DNA from: Gammaproteobacteria bacterium
Lineage (GTDB): Bacteria > Pseudomonadota > Gammaproteobacteria > Pseudomonadales > Cellvibrionaceae
Direction of reading: 5' to 3'
Assembly: GCA_025362015.1 (NCBI GenBank)
Contig: JANYIO010000019.1
Coordinates: forward strand, 1-47,672
DNA length: 47,672 nt
Shown here: positions 16,357 to 27,094 of the stretch, in pieces
How positions within the stretch are numbered: position 1 is the first letter of the stretch
How the letters are laid out: every line of letters starts with the position of its first letter
The notes under the pieces: generated by a model
The model's input: only the letters and a program-made list of their open reading frames with translations
What the model was told of the DNA's origin: nothing
The model's database searches: none
Made by a program: the position numbers and the translations under genes

Positions 16357-18198
16357 TTAATCATTATGGAAAAATGAGTAAATTTCTTCTGCCAAATGCA
16401 AACTGATACCCGCAACCTTGGCAAGATCCTTTGCCCCCGCTTTTTGAATCTCTTGAATGCCACCAAAATGACGCAATAACTCGCGCCGACGCACCGCACC
16501 TACACCGGGAATGTCTTCCAATGTGGAGGTTTTACGTTTTTTATCGCGCCGTTGTTTATGACCGGTGATGGCGAAGCGATGCGCCTCATCGCGAATATGT
16601 TGAATAAGATGTAACGCTGGTGAATCATTGTTCAACACAATTTCGCTATCTGTCGCGGCATTATAAAGTGTTTCAAACCCTGCTTTACGGGTCGAGCCTT
16701 TGGCAACACCAATGATGAATACGTCATCAATACCCAGCTCAGCAAGTGCACCAATTGCTTTTGAAAGTTGGCCTTTACCACCATCAATTAACAAAATATC
16801 AGGCAATTTCCCTTCACCTTTTTTCAAACGCGTATAGCGACGCTCAATAGCCTGCGCCATAGCCGCATAATCATCGCCAGGCGTAATACCGTCGATATTA
16901 AAGCGGCGATAATCAGATTTGAGCGGGCCATTCGTATCAAACACCACGCAAGATGCAACCGTTAATTCGCCACTGCTATGGCTGATATCAAAACATTCCA
17001 TACGTTGCGGAACTTCATCTAATTGCAAAACATCTTGCAGTGCAATAAATCGATCCAGCGAATTTTGTTTGCTATTGAGATGGGCAATTAAATTTTGTTC
17101 AGCGGCAGTAATGGCCATTTGCAACCACTGCGCACGATGGCTGCGAACGGTATGAGTAAGATGAACTTGTCGACCAATAGATTGCTGCAATGCCAACGCA
17201 AAAACGTCTGCATCCTCCAATTCATAATTAGTAATAATTTCGCGCGGAATGTCACGACCTTCACTGGCAAGATAAAATTGTGCAACAAATTGCGCAAGAA
17301 TCTCTGCAGGAGTTTCAGCTAACCCTATATTAGGGAAGAAACTTCTACTGCCCAAAATCCGACCTTGACGCACAAATAAAATATGCACGCATACAGCATT
17401 TGGCCGGGTCACAATGGCAACTATATCAATATCACCACTGCCCTCTTCCACCACTTGTTGCGATTGAATACTTCGCAAAAAAGTAATTTGATCGCGATAA
17501 TGTGCGGCTTGCTCAAATGCCAAAGCTGTTGCAGCTGCATCCATTTGATCGGCCAACTCTGTCATTAACTCCCGGCTGCTGCCGGTTAAAAACATCCGCG
17601 TATGGCGCAAATCATTGGCGTAATCTTCTTTGCTAATAAATTCAACGCAAGGTGCAGTGCAACGTTTAATTTGGTATTGCAAACAAGGGCGCGAACGATT
17701 ATTAAAAACACTGTCTTCGCATTGACGAACACGAAACGTTTTTTGTAAAAACTGCAAACTATCGCGCACAGCACTCACATTGGGAAAGGGGCCGTAATAA
17801 TCTCCCTGCTTTTTTTTTGCGCCACGGTGAACACTAATGCGCGGGTAAGGCTCACTGCTGGACACAAAAATATAGGGGTAGGATTTATCATCGCGCAACG
17901 AAATATTATACGGCGGACGATTAGACTTAATTAAATTTTGCTCAAGAATTAGCGCTTCTGCTTCACTCGCGGTAATAGTGACTTCAATACGATAAATGCG
18001 TGCAACCAAAGCAGCTGTTTTAGGTGAAAGCCCGGTTTTACGAAAATAACTGGCAAGTCGAACTTTTAAATTTTTGGCCTTGCCGACATAAAGAATATTG
18101 CCATCCAGACCAAACATTTGATAAATGCCGGGCTGCTGTGAAGCATCCGCAAGAAAGCGTATTGAATCAAACTGAGGGGATGAAGGAATATCTGACAT
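16357..18198 (-). CDS. uvrC: excinuclease ABC subunit C
   Basis: GIY-YIG start QQPGIYQMFGLDGNILYVGKAKNLKVRLASYF; C-terminal HhH. Confidence 0.97.
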   Translation of the reverse strand: MSDIPSSPQFDSIRFLADASQQPGIYQMFGLDGNILYVGKAKNLKVRLASYFRKTGLSPKTAALVARIYRIEVTITASEAEALILEQNLIKSNRPPYNISLRDDKSYPYIFVSSSEPYPRISVHRGAKKKQGDYYGPFPNVSAVRDSLQFLQKTFRVRQCEDSVFNNRSRPCLQYQIKRCTAPCVEFISKEDYANDLRHTRMFLTGSSRELMTELADQMDAAATALAFEQAAHYRDQITFLRSIQSQQVVEEGSGDIDIVAIVTRPNAVCVHILFVRQGRILGSRSFFPNIGLAETPAEILAQFVAQFYLASEGRDIPREIITNYELEDADVFALALQQSIGRQVHLTHTVRSHRAQWLQMAITAAEQNLIAHLNSKQNSLDRFIALQDVLQLDEVPQRMECFDISHSSGELTVASCVVFDTNGPLKSDYRRFNIDGITPGDDYAAMAQAIERRYTRLKKGEGKLPDILLIDGGKGQLSKAIGALAELGIDDVFIIGVAKGSTRKAGFETLYNAATDSEIVLNNDSPALHLIQHIRDEAHRFAITGHKQRRDKKRKTSTLEDIPGVGAVRRRELLRHFGGIQEIQKAGAKDLAKVAGISLHLAEEIYSFFHND

Positions 18199-18331
18199 AA
18201 ATAATAAACATTAGAACGGTATCAGTTCTGTACCATGGTGACTATCCTGCGTAACAGCACCCAGCCTAACAATACCTGAGCTGCAAACTTTACCGCAATA
18301 CGGCATTATCGTTACACAAGATTATTAAGGT

Positions 18332-18997
18332 TTATACAACAGATTCAGGGTCAAGCAAATTATATTTAACCGCCAACAGAGTTAACTCAACATCACTGTT
18401 AATAGCAAGTTTTTCAAAAATACGGTAGCGATAACTATTAACTGTCTTCGGACTTACACAAAAAGTATTCGCAATATCAACTACTTTCTGCCCATTTGCG
18501 ATCAACATTGCCGTTTGCAATTCACGGGGTGATAGCTTTTCAAACGGCGTTGCTTGATTGCCAGCACCTGAGAAAATTTTCAATGCCAGCTGCTGGGCAA
18601 TGCTATTGCTCATGTATAAATCGCCGCGAATTACTTTATTAATAGCATTAATAATTTCTGAAAATTCAGCACCTTTGGTGACATAACCAACAGCCCCTGC
18701 TTGCATCAAACGCGTCGGGTACATGTCATCATCACAGGCAGTAACTGCAATGATTTTAATAGACGGTTTAGCCACAAGTAACTTTTTAGTCGCTTCCAAT
18801 CCGCCCATGCCAGGCATTTTTACATCCATCAAGATTACATCCGGGGAAAGCGCCCGCGCTTTAATAACAGCCTCTTCACCACTTTTAGCGTCACCTACCA
18901 CGTGAAAGCCATCAACATCGGCTAACATACGCACTATTCCCATGCGTACCAAATCGTGATCATCGACAACAAGTATCTTGGTCAAACTAGCCCCCAA
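18332..18997 (-). CDS. GacA/UvrY-type LuxR-family response regulator
   Basis: [20 protein letters not shown] receiver; [46 protein letters not shown]; upstream of uvrC. Confidence 0.9.
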   Translation of the reverse strand: MGASLTKILVVDDHDLVRMGIVRMLADVDGFHVVGDAKSGEEAVIKARALSPDVILMDVKMPGMGGLEATKKLLVAKPSIKIIAVTACDDDMYPTRLMQAGAVGYVTKGAEFSEIINAINKVIRGDLYMSNSIAQQLALKIFSGAGNQATPFEKLSPRELQTAMLIANGQKVVDIANTFCVSPKTVNSYRYRIFEKLAINSDVELTLLAVKYNLLDPESVV

Positions 18998-19186
18998 GCC
19001 CTAAGGCAGGTGTTATTTTTTATTGAAAAGACGCTGCTGTTGGCGCATTTTATTAATTGTAACGACAGTTGAAACAAACCACCACCAGACGAATAAGCAT
19101 ACTATACCTTTATAGCTCATATTCTTCTGATTATTCACCATTTAACAACTAAGGCACGCTGTTTTTAAAAAAAAATTATTCTCTCG

Positions 19187-20209
19187 CTAAGGGTAAACTC
19201 TAGGCTCAAGCTCCAGGTGAACCCCAAATAGGTTAAAGACAGATTCCTCAATTTTCTGCGCCAAGGCCAAAATTACATCCCCCTTACGCTTGTTTGGGTT
19301 AGTAAGCACTAAAGCTTGCTCACTGTGAACCGCAACACCACCATCGCTATAACCCTTCCATCCCGCACAGTCAATTAACCATCCAGCTGCCAATTTCACT
19401 TGTCTATTAGCCAGCGGATAAAAAACAATTGTGGGATACAATTGTTGCAGACTGAGTAATTTTATTTCGCTGATAACCGGATTTTTGAAGAAACTACCAA
19501 CGTTAGGGATTTTTTGTGGGTCAGGTAATTTCCGACGACGAATCTCGCAGACCACGTCACTGACAAGAGTAGGGGAAATCTCAATTGGCGAGTATTGTGC
19601 CAAACTATTTTGCAAAGCTGGATACTGAAGCTTCAGCTCCTCTTTTTTATGTAACTGAAAGGTCACCGAGGTAATAATGTATTTATCTTTTAACGCATCT
19701 TTAAATACACTATCGCGATAATTAAATTGACAGCTGTCTTTTGTAAAAGTAACCGATAAACCAGACTGCACATCAATAGCGGTTAGCTCACTGAAAACAT
19801 CCTGCAACTCAACACCATAAGCGCCAATATTTTGGATGGGTGCAGCACCGACACTACCTGGAATCAACGATAGATTCTCTAACCCCCAATAGTGATAATC
19901 CAGGCAATATTGAACAAACTCATGCCAATTTTCACCGGCAGCGGCTTTAACATAAAAAAAGTTTTCATCTTCACTAACCAGCTTTTTTCCCAGCAAATGA
20001 ATATGTAATGCAAGGCCAGGAAAATCATCACGCAATACAACATTGCTGCCACCACCTAATACCAACAAGGGTAATTGCTGTTCGCGTGCAAATTGAATGG
20101 CATCTAATAATTCAGTTTCAGTTTTAACACTGACAAAAAATTGCGCCACTACTGGTGATGCAAGCGTATTGTAGTTCTGCAGATTAAAGAAAGGCAAATA
20201 AAGCGACAC
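19187..20209 (-). CDS. murB: UDP-N-acetylmuramate dehydrogenase
   Basis: LLVLGGGSNVVL; GLENLSLIPGSVGAAPIQNIGAYGVE; PNVGSFFKNP. Confidence 0.97.
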   Translation of the reverse strand: MSLYLPFFNLQNYNTLASPVVAQFFVSVKTETELLDAIQFAREQQLPLLVLGGGSNVVLRDDFPGLALHIHLLGKKLVSEDENFFYVKAAAGENWHEFVQYCLDYHYWGLENLSLIPGSVGAAPIQNIGAYGVELQDVFSELTAIDVQSGLSVTFTKDSCQFNYRDSVFKDALKDKYIITSVTFQLHKKEELKLQYPALQNSLAQYSPIEISPTLVSDVVCEIRRRKLPDPQKIPNVGSFFKNPVISEIKLLSLQQLYPTIVFYPLANRQVKLAAGWLIDCAGWKGYSDGGVAVHSEQALVLTNPNKRKGDVILALAQKIEESVFNLFGVHLELEPRVYP

Positions 20210-20236
20210 AGCGATTCTCAGCGTAAAAAATTTAAA

Positions 20237-20716
20237 TTATAGGGCATTATTTTTTCGAATATGATCTAACAATCCCTGTGCAGCATCTTCCACTAAATCT
20301 ACTACCAATTCGAAATCTTTATCAGTACCATGATAAGGGTCTGGCAGTTCACGATATTTTTTTTGCAATCCAAACGTTAAAAACAAACCTAAGTAATCCG
20401 TATAATGAGCAGGCTTTAACCTTTCCAAGTCGTGCAGGTTTTCAGAATCCATCGCTACAATATAATCAAATTTCTCAAAATCATCTTTTAATACCTGGCG
20501 TGCACGCAATGTCGATAAGTCATAACCTTGCGCTTTAGCAGCGGCTATAGTACGCGCATCAGGTGCACGGCCCTCATGCCAACCTGCAGTGCCAGCGGAA
20601 TCAACAGCAATGTACTTACTCAACCCGGCATCATTCACTAACTTTAAGAAAATTCCTTCGGCCGTCGGCGAGCGACAAATATTGCCCAGACACACAAATA
20701 ATACTTTTATAGACAT
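20237..20716 (-). CDS. low-molecular-weight protein tyrosine phosphatase
   Basis: VLFVCLGNICRSPTAEGIF P-loop; LPDPYHG. Confidence 0.95.
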   Translation of the reverse strand: MSIKVLFVCLGNICRSPTAEGIFLKLVNDAGLSKYIAVDSAGTAGWHEGRAPDARTIAAAKAQGYDLSTLRARQVLKDDFEKFDYIVAMDSENLHDLERLKPAHYTDYLGLFLTFGLQKKYRELPDPYHGTDKDFELVVDLVEDAAQGLLDHIRKNNAL

Positions 20717-20720
20717 GGCG

Positions 20721-21482
20721 TTAACTTTCTAATATTTTTTTGATTCGCAGTAAATCTTCTTCAGTATCTACGCCACCGGGAACAGCAACAAGGGCTTCAG
20801 CAATGTGAATAATTTCACCATTCCAGATAACACGTAATTGCTCTAGTGATTCAATTTTCTCTAAAGGTGCTGGTGGCCAAGTAATAAAACGATTAAGAAG
20901 TGCAACACGATAAGCATAAATCCCGATGTGTCTTTGCGCTATAAAAGCGTCAGGTAAATTTTGTACATTTATATCTGCAAAATGATCGCGCGCCCAAGGA
21001 ATTGGCGCGCGCGAAAAATAGAGCGCTTTACCGTGGATATCTGCAACCACTTTTACAATATTTGGATTACGAAAATCATCCAGACTATGAATAGGCTCAC
21101 TTAATGTCGCCAAACTTGCGCTCGGCATTAGCGCTAAATTTGTTGCAACCTGGTTAATCACCTGTGCCGGAATTAAAGGTTCATCACCCTGTACATTAAC
21201 GATTATGTTGTCGTCAGCTAACTTTAATTGGCTCACAACTTCTTGCAGACGATCAGTTCCTGACGTGTGGTTTACAGATGTCATGCATACTTTGGCGCCG
21301 AATTTTTTAGCTGCAGTTTCTATGCGCACATCATCTGTAGCAATAATTATTTCCCGCGCCGCACTTTCACACGCACGTTCATACACATGTTGAATCATCG
21401 GCTTACCAGCAATTTCTTTTAAGGGCTTTGCAGGCAACCGAGTTGAAGCATAACGTGCAGGGATTACTACAGTGAAGCTCAT
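20721..21482 (-). CDS. kdsB: 3-deoxy-manno-octulosonate cytidylyltransferase
   Basis: [37 protein letters not shown]; start placed at internal Met overlapping lpxK stop. Confidence 0.96.
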   Translation of the reverse strand: MSFTVVIPARYASTRLPAKPLKEIAGKPMIQHVYERACESAAREIIIATDDVRIETAAKKFGAKVCMTSVNHTSGTDRLQEVVSQLKLADDNIIVNVQGDEPLIPAQVINQVATNLALMPSASLATLSEPIHSLDDFRNPNIVKVVADIHGKALYFSRAPIPWARDHFADINVQNLPDAFIAQRHIGIYAYRVALLNRFITWPPAPLEKIESLEQLRVIWNGEIIHIAEALVAVPGGVDTEEDLLRIKKILES

Positions 21483-22492
21483 GGTTTTGTACTCTGTATA
21501 GAATCTAATTTTTGTTGAAACTTTTGCCAAAACTTTGCATCTAATTGTGCATTAACGATTAACGAATACCAGGTTGATTTCGCAAAGGATTGACATTTCA
21601 CAGCATCTTTTTCAGTCATAACAATTTCTGCATCATTTAAAAATTGGAAATCTCCAGAGGTAAACTTATGGTGATCCGCAAATGTATGTGCAGTATAAGT
21701 AAGCAACAAACTATCTAATGTGTTAAAAAAACGTTGCGGATTACCAATGCCAGCCACTGCATGAAGGTTGTTTTCAAACGTTAAATCATTTAATGAAATT
21801 ATGCGTTGATTTTGCAATTTCCGCCACGCGCTCGGCTTAAGATGCATACCAAACGAAGGGAAATTATCAACTGGCGATGAAGACGCTTGCGGATTATTGA
21901 CTACCACAAGGTCAACTGTTTTTAAACGCGATATAGGTTCTCGCAGCGGACCAACAGGTAAACGACATTGATTGCCGAAAAATCGTAAACCATCTACCAC
22001 CGCAATTTCAAGATCACGCGCCAAACGGTAATGCTGCAAACCGTCATCACTTAAAATAATATTACAACCTAGAGTTACTAATAGTTTTGCGGCAGCAACA
22101 CGATCTGGCGCGACACAAACACTGCATTTTGTGGCATTGAAAATAAGTAATGGTTCATCACCGGATTCTTTAGCTTGCGTAGCGCCATTTAATAAATAAG
22201 GATAATGCAGTGCTTTACCACCATAACCACGGCTAACAACACCCGGGGTGTATCCGTGCTGTTGCAGGTATTCCACCAACGCAATAATAAGCGGGGTTTT
22301 TCCTGTGCCGCCGACAGAGATATTGCCCACGACAATGACTGGTACTGCAATTGATTGTTGCACAAAAGAAATTAAATAATATTTACGCAACCAGGAGATG
22401 CAGCAAAACAACCAACTCAGTGGCAACAATCCGTAAACCCATTTCGATTTACCGTACCATGCATTTAACCAAAGATTATGCGATTCTTTCAC
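21479..22492 (-). CDS. lpxK: tetraacyldisaccharide 4'-kinase
   Basis: [59 protein letters not shown]. Confidence 0.96.
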   Translation of the reverse strand: MKESHNLWLNAWYGKSKWVYGLLPLSWLFCCISWLRKYYLISFVQQSIAVPVIVVGNISVGGTGKTPLIIALVEYLQQHGYTPGVVSRGYGGKALHYPYLLNGATQAKESGDEPLLIFNATKCSVCVAPDRVAAAKLLVTLGCNIILSDDGLQHYRLARDLEIAVVDGLRFFGNQCRLPVGPLREPISRLKTVDLVVVNNPQASSSPVDNFPSFGMHLKPSAWRKLQNQRIISLNDLTFENNLHAVAGIGNPQRFFNTLDSLLLTYTAHTFADHHKFTSGDFQFLNDAEIVMTEKDAVKCQSFAKSTWYSLIVNAQLDAKFWQKFQQKLDSIQSTKP

Positions 22493-22548
22493 AAGTGGCT
22501 CTGAGTGGCTGCTAGTTTTCTTATCACAACAATAATCACAACAATTAT

Positions 22549-22983
22549 CTATTTCTTCTGCTTGTCAGCCCCTTCGGCCTGACGAGTAGTAATACTGAGT
22601 TTTACAAAGCCTAACTGCCCGGCAGCATCCATAGCTGTTACAACTGATTGATGTGGTGTCTTACCATCGGCAGTTACGAGCAAAGGCATATTTGTTTTAC
22701 CTGCAGCAACTTTAGCAATGGCTGATTTTAATGTTTCTAGTTCCGAGTTGACCAGACTTTGGCCATTCACCGAATAACTACCTTGTTGCGTAATTAAAAC
22801 TTCAATTTGATTCTTAGTGTCAACTGATGGTTCACCGGTTGCTTGCGGCAATTCAACGCTCAGATGAGTTTCTTTCGTAAAGGTACTCGATAGCATAAAA
22901 AATATGAGCAAAAAAAACATCACATCGATGAGTGATATTAAATTCATGGGTTCAATTTCACGCGACTGCCGACGAAATTTCAT
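22549..22983 (-). CDS. exbD: ExbD/TolR family biopolymer transporter
   Basis: MNLISLIDVMFFLLIFFMLSSTF. Confidence 0.92.
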   Translation of the reverse strand: MKFRRQSREIEPMNLISLIDVMFFLLIFFMLSSTFTKETHLSVELPQATGEPSVDTKNQIEVLITQQGSYSVNGQSLVNSELETLKSAIAKVAAGKTNMPLLVTADGKTPHQSVVTAMDAAGQLGFVKLSITTRQAEGADKQKK

Positions 22984-23027
22984 AGAAGGCTCTACCCTAT
23001 TAAACTCACAGTTAGACTTATAGTTAG

Positions 23028-23654
23028 TTAAACTAACTTAACATCAACGTTACGATCAGTGTGTAACGCATCTACTAATTTAATCGCTTCTTCTTCCAAA
23101 ATAACTGAAAGCGAATCTACTTTACGTAAAAAATATCGGTGCAATACCGTAGCCGGAATAGCCACAATTAAACCAGCTGCTGTAGTAGTTAAGGCTACCG
23201 CAATACCACCCGCTAGCACGCTCGCATTACCGGAACCCTGCTGCATAATTGCATTAAAGGTTTCAATCATGCCAATGACACTACCTAACAAACCCAAGAG
23301 TGGAGCAACGTTGGCAATGATGCCCAAGATACCAATATAACGCTCCAAATCGTGAATCACTTGATTGGCGGATTCCTCAATACTATCTTTCATCACGTTG
23401 CGGCCATGACGAGAATTACTTAATCCTGCCGCGAGAATTTTACCGAGCGGTGAAGATTGTTTTAGTTCGCGTAACTTAGCCGCATCAACCTGATTGTTTT
23501 TTATCCACGCCCACACTTGCGCCAGCAGTGTTTTAGGTGCAATTTTAGCTGGGGTTAATGTCCAATACCGCTCAACACTGATGGCAATAACAATGATCGA
23601 ACACAATATGATAGGGATCATCATAACGCCGCCAGATATTATAATTTCAAGCAC
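23028..23654 (-). CDS. exbB: MotA/TolQ/ExbB proton channel protein
   Basis: IANVAPLLGLLGSVIGMIETFNAI; IAVALTTTAAGLIVAIPA. Confidence 0.92.
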   Translation of the reverse strand: MLEIIISGGVMMIPIILCSIIVIAISVERYWTLTPAKIAPKTLLAQVWAWIKNNQVDAAKLRELKQSSPLGKILAAGLSNSRHGRNVMKDSIEESANQVIHDLERYIGILGIIANVAPLLGLLGSVIGMIETFNAIMQQGSGNASVLAGGIAVALTTTAAGLIVAIPATVLHRYFLRKVDSLSVILEEEAIKLVDALHTDRNVDVKLV

Positions 23655-23686
23655 CGCAATACTCCTCTTTTGTAAAATTGTAGGGT

Positions 23687-23795
23687 CAAACTATTAAGCG
23701 CCTAACTATTAAGGGTCTGTCCATTAAGGGCCTGTCCGTTAAGAGCCTGCCCATTAAGAGCCTGCCTATTAATAATGTGGCCAGTTAAAACCTTG
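23687..23795. repeat. 15-bp intergenic tandem repeat, about 7 units
   Basis: Core TTAA-containing unit (e.g. tgtccattaagggcc) at 15-bp spacing: 23691, 23706, 23721, 23736, 23751, 23766, 23781. Confidence 0.85.
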
Positions 23796-23879
23796 CTTTA
23801 AGTGCGGCGTACATTACCACAAGCAAAACAGAAAACCATGCTGCGCATCAATTTTTCTAATGCTTAAGAAATGCTTTGC

Positions 23880-26363
23880 TCACTCAGCATCAAGTTCAAA
23901 CCAATAACGTCGTGAAAAGTGTCGATACTCACGTAGAGAGGTTAAAACTCCAGCGCTCCAGCTGAACTCCACGGCACCACTAACAGCTGTGTTCAAGGGC
24001 TGGGATTTAACGGCCAAATAACGCGCTTGAATATCCTGATGCGGATGCCCAAATTGATTGTGGTACCCGGCACTATAAATTACATAGTCAGGCTGTATTT
24101 GTGCTACAAAAGCCTCCGTTGATGATGTGTGGCTACCATGATGAGGGGCCAATAAAACATCTACGTGACTCAGACTATTTTGCGCCAATAAAATATTTTC
24201 CACATCCTTTTCAATATCGCCTGTTAACAAAATTTTATGGCCTTGATACTCAATCAATAAAACGCATGAATGATTATTAGCTTTTGCAGAGGGAAGAATG
24301 GGCCAGGTAATAAAACGAAAAGTTACTTGATCCCACTGCCAAGTTTCAACCTGATGACATAAGCTTATGGGCGGCGAATTTTTAGTTGATTCGTTCCCGG
24401 TTATGGTTTGCTTTTGAGGAAATAATTCCTTGTTAGAAAATGATTTTTTTTCAGCAAATGACGGTAAATCCGGATGATATTTTTCCGGCTCACCCAAAAA
24501 TAATTTTTCAACCTGCGTCGCCGCTAAAACGCCAGCCAAACCACCAGAGTGATCCATATCATTATGACTGACAACAACAGTGTCCAACTGTTGTAAGCCC
24601 TGACTTTGTAAATAGGGGACAATTAGGGCGCTACCCGCATCAAAATTTTCTGTATACAGGGGGCCAGTATCGTAGAGCAACTGATGGTTTGGCGTGCGCA
24701 GCAAAATTGCGGTGCCCTGCCCTACATCAAACACTACCATTTGCAATGCGGGTAATGTTTTCAGTGGAATCATCAACGCAATAAAAATACCCACAAACCC
24801 AAGCCACTTATTGCCCAATTTACGCGGCAATAAAATTAAAAAAACACTTAACACTGCTACTACAATGGCCCAGGAATTAAAATTGACGAGCGGATTTAAT
24901 TTACCACCACCCAGCCCCAACAGATACTGTAACCATTGATGTAATCCGGCCAAACCTGACTCAGCACAACGCAGAAAGAAATTTTCTGCACCTACACCTG
25001 ATGCCGCAAAAATAAAATGAAAAATCGCCGCAACAATTAAACAAGGTACAACAAAAAAAGTTACCAAGGGGATAGCAATAAAATTTGCAGGTGGAGCTAA
25101 GAGCGCAGAAGTATGAACCAGGATCGCAAGCGGGATCAATAACCCAATAAACATTACCCATTGTGATTGTATAAATTCAAAAAAAGATTCCATCAACGAG
25201 ATAGAAAATGAAGCAGGTGATACAACAGAAGATTGCATTACCTTTGTTGTTTTATTTGCAACCTTAAGCCGACCAGAAAAACAAAAGATCAACATAGCTA
25301 CGGCGCCAAAAGATAACCAAAAGCCTATATCAAATGCTGCCAATGGGTCATATAAAAGTACTAACACTAATGCAAGTAATAAAGTATCACGCCCACGAAA
25401 AGTTCTACGCCATACAAAAAACCATTGCACTACTGCCAGCATAATTAACGTACGCAATGTGGGAATATTTAACCCTGCAATAATACTATAAAACGTCGCA
25501 CAAAAAAATGCGAGAAAATGGCCTACCAACATTGACGGACAAGTGCGCCAGAATAACTGCGCAAACCGACCGATAAGATTCCCCACAAAAAATCCAACAA
25601 TAGCAAAAAATCCAATGTGCAAACCTGAAATGGCAATTAAATGTGTAGTGCCCGTTTTTTGCATTTCACCCCAATGTTGTTTATCCAACAATGATGTATC
25701 ACCCACTAACAGTGCGATCAAAATACCTTTTTCAGGGCTTTGGCTTTTTTGCAACAACCATTGTTGCAATTGATAACGCAACACGTCCATAGAAAATGTC
25801 GGCTGTGGTTGCATTAATTGATTTAGAGAGCCCGTGCGAATATAACCTACCGCACCCACACCCCGTCGCAACAAGGATACTTGATAATCAAACCCACCAG
25901 GGTTAACAAAACCACGCGGCTTTTTTAGTTTCACTAACAGCCGCCATTGCTCACCTGTTTTTACGCGTAAACTATCATAACTACTGAGATTAATTTTTTT
26001 CGGAAAATGAATAAAAGCATTTGTGTCATGACTACTTGAATAGGCCTTGGATACAATAAGACTAAATAATTGCCGACGACTATCTTCTTCCGGCAAATCG
26101 ACAACCTTACCCTCTACTACAAAATCTTGCGCCACCAAATCCTCAGTCAATTGATTAGCGAGGTATAGATAGCCGGAAGCAACTCCGTAAGCTAATCCCA
26201 ACGTAAATGCTAATAGTAAAATAATAATAGGATTTTTTTTAGTAACAAGAATTGCAGGTAAAAACACAGAGAGCAAAGCGGAAAAATATATTATGGACGG
26301 CAATGTTGGCAAATAACCAGCCACCATAATGCCAAGAGAAAAGATTAAAAAGACACTAGTCAT
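23880..26363 (-). CDS. comEC: DNA internalization competence protein ComEC/Rec2
   Basis: 827 aa; HLIAISGLHIGFFAIVG competence domain; VVSHNDMDHSGGLAGV and LLAPHHGSHTSST metallo-beta-lactamase motifs. Confidence 0.95.
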   Translation of the reverse strand: MTSVFLIFSLGIMVAGYLPTLPSIIYFSALLSVFLPAILVTKKNPIIILLLAFTLGLAYGVASGYLYLANQLTEDLVAQDFVVEGKVVDLPEEDSRRQLFSLIVSKAYSSSHDTNAFIHFPKKINLSSYDSLRVKTGEQWRLLVKLKKPRGFVNPGGFDYQVSLLRRGVGAVGYIRTGSLNQLMQPQPTFSMDVLRYQLQQWLLQKSQSPEKGILIALLVGDTSLLDKQHWGEMQKTGTTHLIAISGLHIGFFAIVGFFVGNLIGRFAQLFWRTCPSMLVGHFLAFFCATFYSIIAGLNIPTLRTLIMLAVVQWFFVWRRTFRGRDTLLLALVLVLLYDPLAAFDIGFWLSFGAVAMLIFCFSGRLKVANKTTKVMQSSVVSPASFSISLMESFFEFIQSQWVMFIGLLIPLAILVHTSALLAPPANFIAIPLVTFFVVPCLIVAAIFHFIFAASGVGAENFFLRCAESGLAGLHQWLQYLLGLGGGKLNPLVNFNSWAIVVAVLSVFLILLPRKLGNKWLGFVGIFIALMIPLKTLPALQMVVFDVGQGTAILLRTPNHQLLYDTGPLYTENFDAGSALIVPYLQSQGLQQLDTVVVSHNDMDHSGGLAGVLAATQVEKLFLGEPEKYHPDLPSFAEKKSFSNKELFPQKQTITGNESTKNSPPISLCHQVETWQWDQVTFRFITWPILPSAKANNHSCVLLIEYQGHKILLTGDIEKDVENILLAQNSLSHVDVLLAPHHGSHTSSTEAFVAQIQPDYVIYSAGYHNQFGHPHQDIQARYLAVKSQPLNTAVSGAVEFSWSAGVLTSLREYRHFSRRYWFELDAE

Positions 26364-26407
26364 ACATCATCCTTGATAAACACTATTAAAAAATACTGGC
26401 AAAAAAA

Positions 26408-27043
26408 CTAGCCATTCAAACAAACACCCGTGCCACCCAATCCGCAATAGCCGTTAGGGTTTTTCGCCAGATATTGTTGGTGATAAGGTTCCGCATAATA
26501 AAAAATGGTGACCGGTAAAACTTCTGTTGTAATATCCGCGAACCCAGCTTGCAATAAACCTGTTTGATATTCTTTTTTAGTTTTTTCAGCCAAGGCTTGT
26601 TGCTCTGACGTAAACGTATAAATACCAGAGCGATACTGCGTACCGCTATCATTGCCTTGTCGCATTCCCTGAGTTGGATCGTGCGACTCCCAAAATACTT
26701 TTAGTAACGCCTCTAATGATATTATTGCCGGATTAAACACCACCAGCACCACTTCATTATGGCCCGTTAATCCGGAACACACTTCCTCGTAGGTTGGATT
26801 TTTTGTATAACCGGCGGCATAACCAACAGCAGTTGCAAACACACCTGACTGTTGCCAAAAGCGACGTTCTGCGCCCCAGAAACACCCCAAACCAAAAATA
26901 ATCTTTTCCATTCCCGCAGGAAAAGGTTCCTGCAAAGAATTGCCCAAAACAATATGCGGATGAGTAACAGGCATAATATCACTGCGACCAGGCAAAGCTT
27001 GTTCGGGTGTAGGAATCGATAATTTTTTACTTGAGAAAATCAT
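26408..27043 (-). CDS. msrA: peptide-methionine (S)-S-oxide reductase
   Basis: [63 protein letters not shown]. Confidence 0.96.
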   Translation of the reverse strand: MIFSSKKLSIPTPEQALPGRSDIMPVTHPHIVLGNSLQEPFPAGMEKIIFGLGCFWGAERRFWQQSGVFATAVGYAAGYTKNPTYEEVCSGLTGHNEVVLVVFNPAIISLEALLKVFWESHDPTQGMRQGNDSGTQYRSGIYTFTSEQQALAEKTKKEYQTGLLQAGFADITTEVLPVTIFYYAEPYHQQYLAKNPNGYCGLGGTGVCLNG

Positions 27044-27094
27044 TAATACTACCTGGATATCACTAAAAACCTTAGTGGATGTTATTAGTGCTCA

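Noticed and set aside
23687-23795. Pentapeptide-repeat coding sequence (TIKGL / QALNG)
   Set aside because: No ATG/GTG/TTG start in the open frames and short stop-to-stop length; treated as a non-coding tandem repeat.
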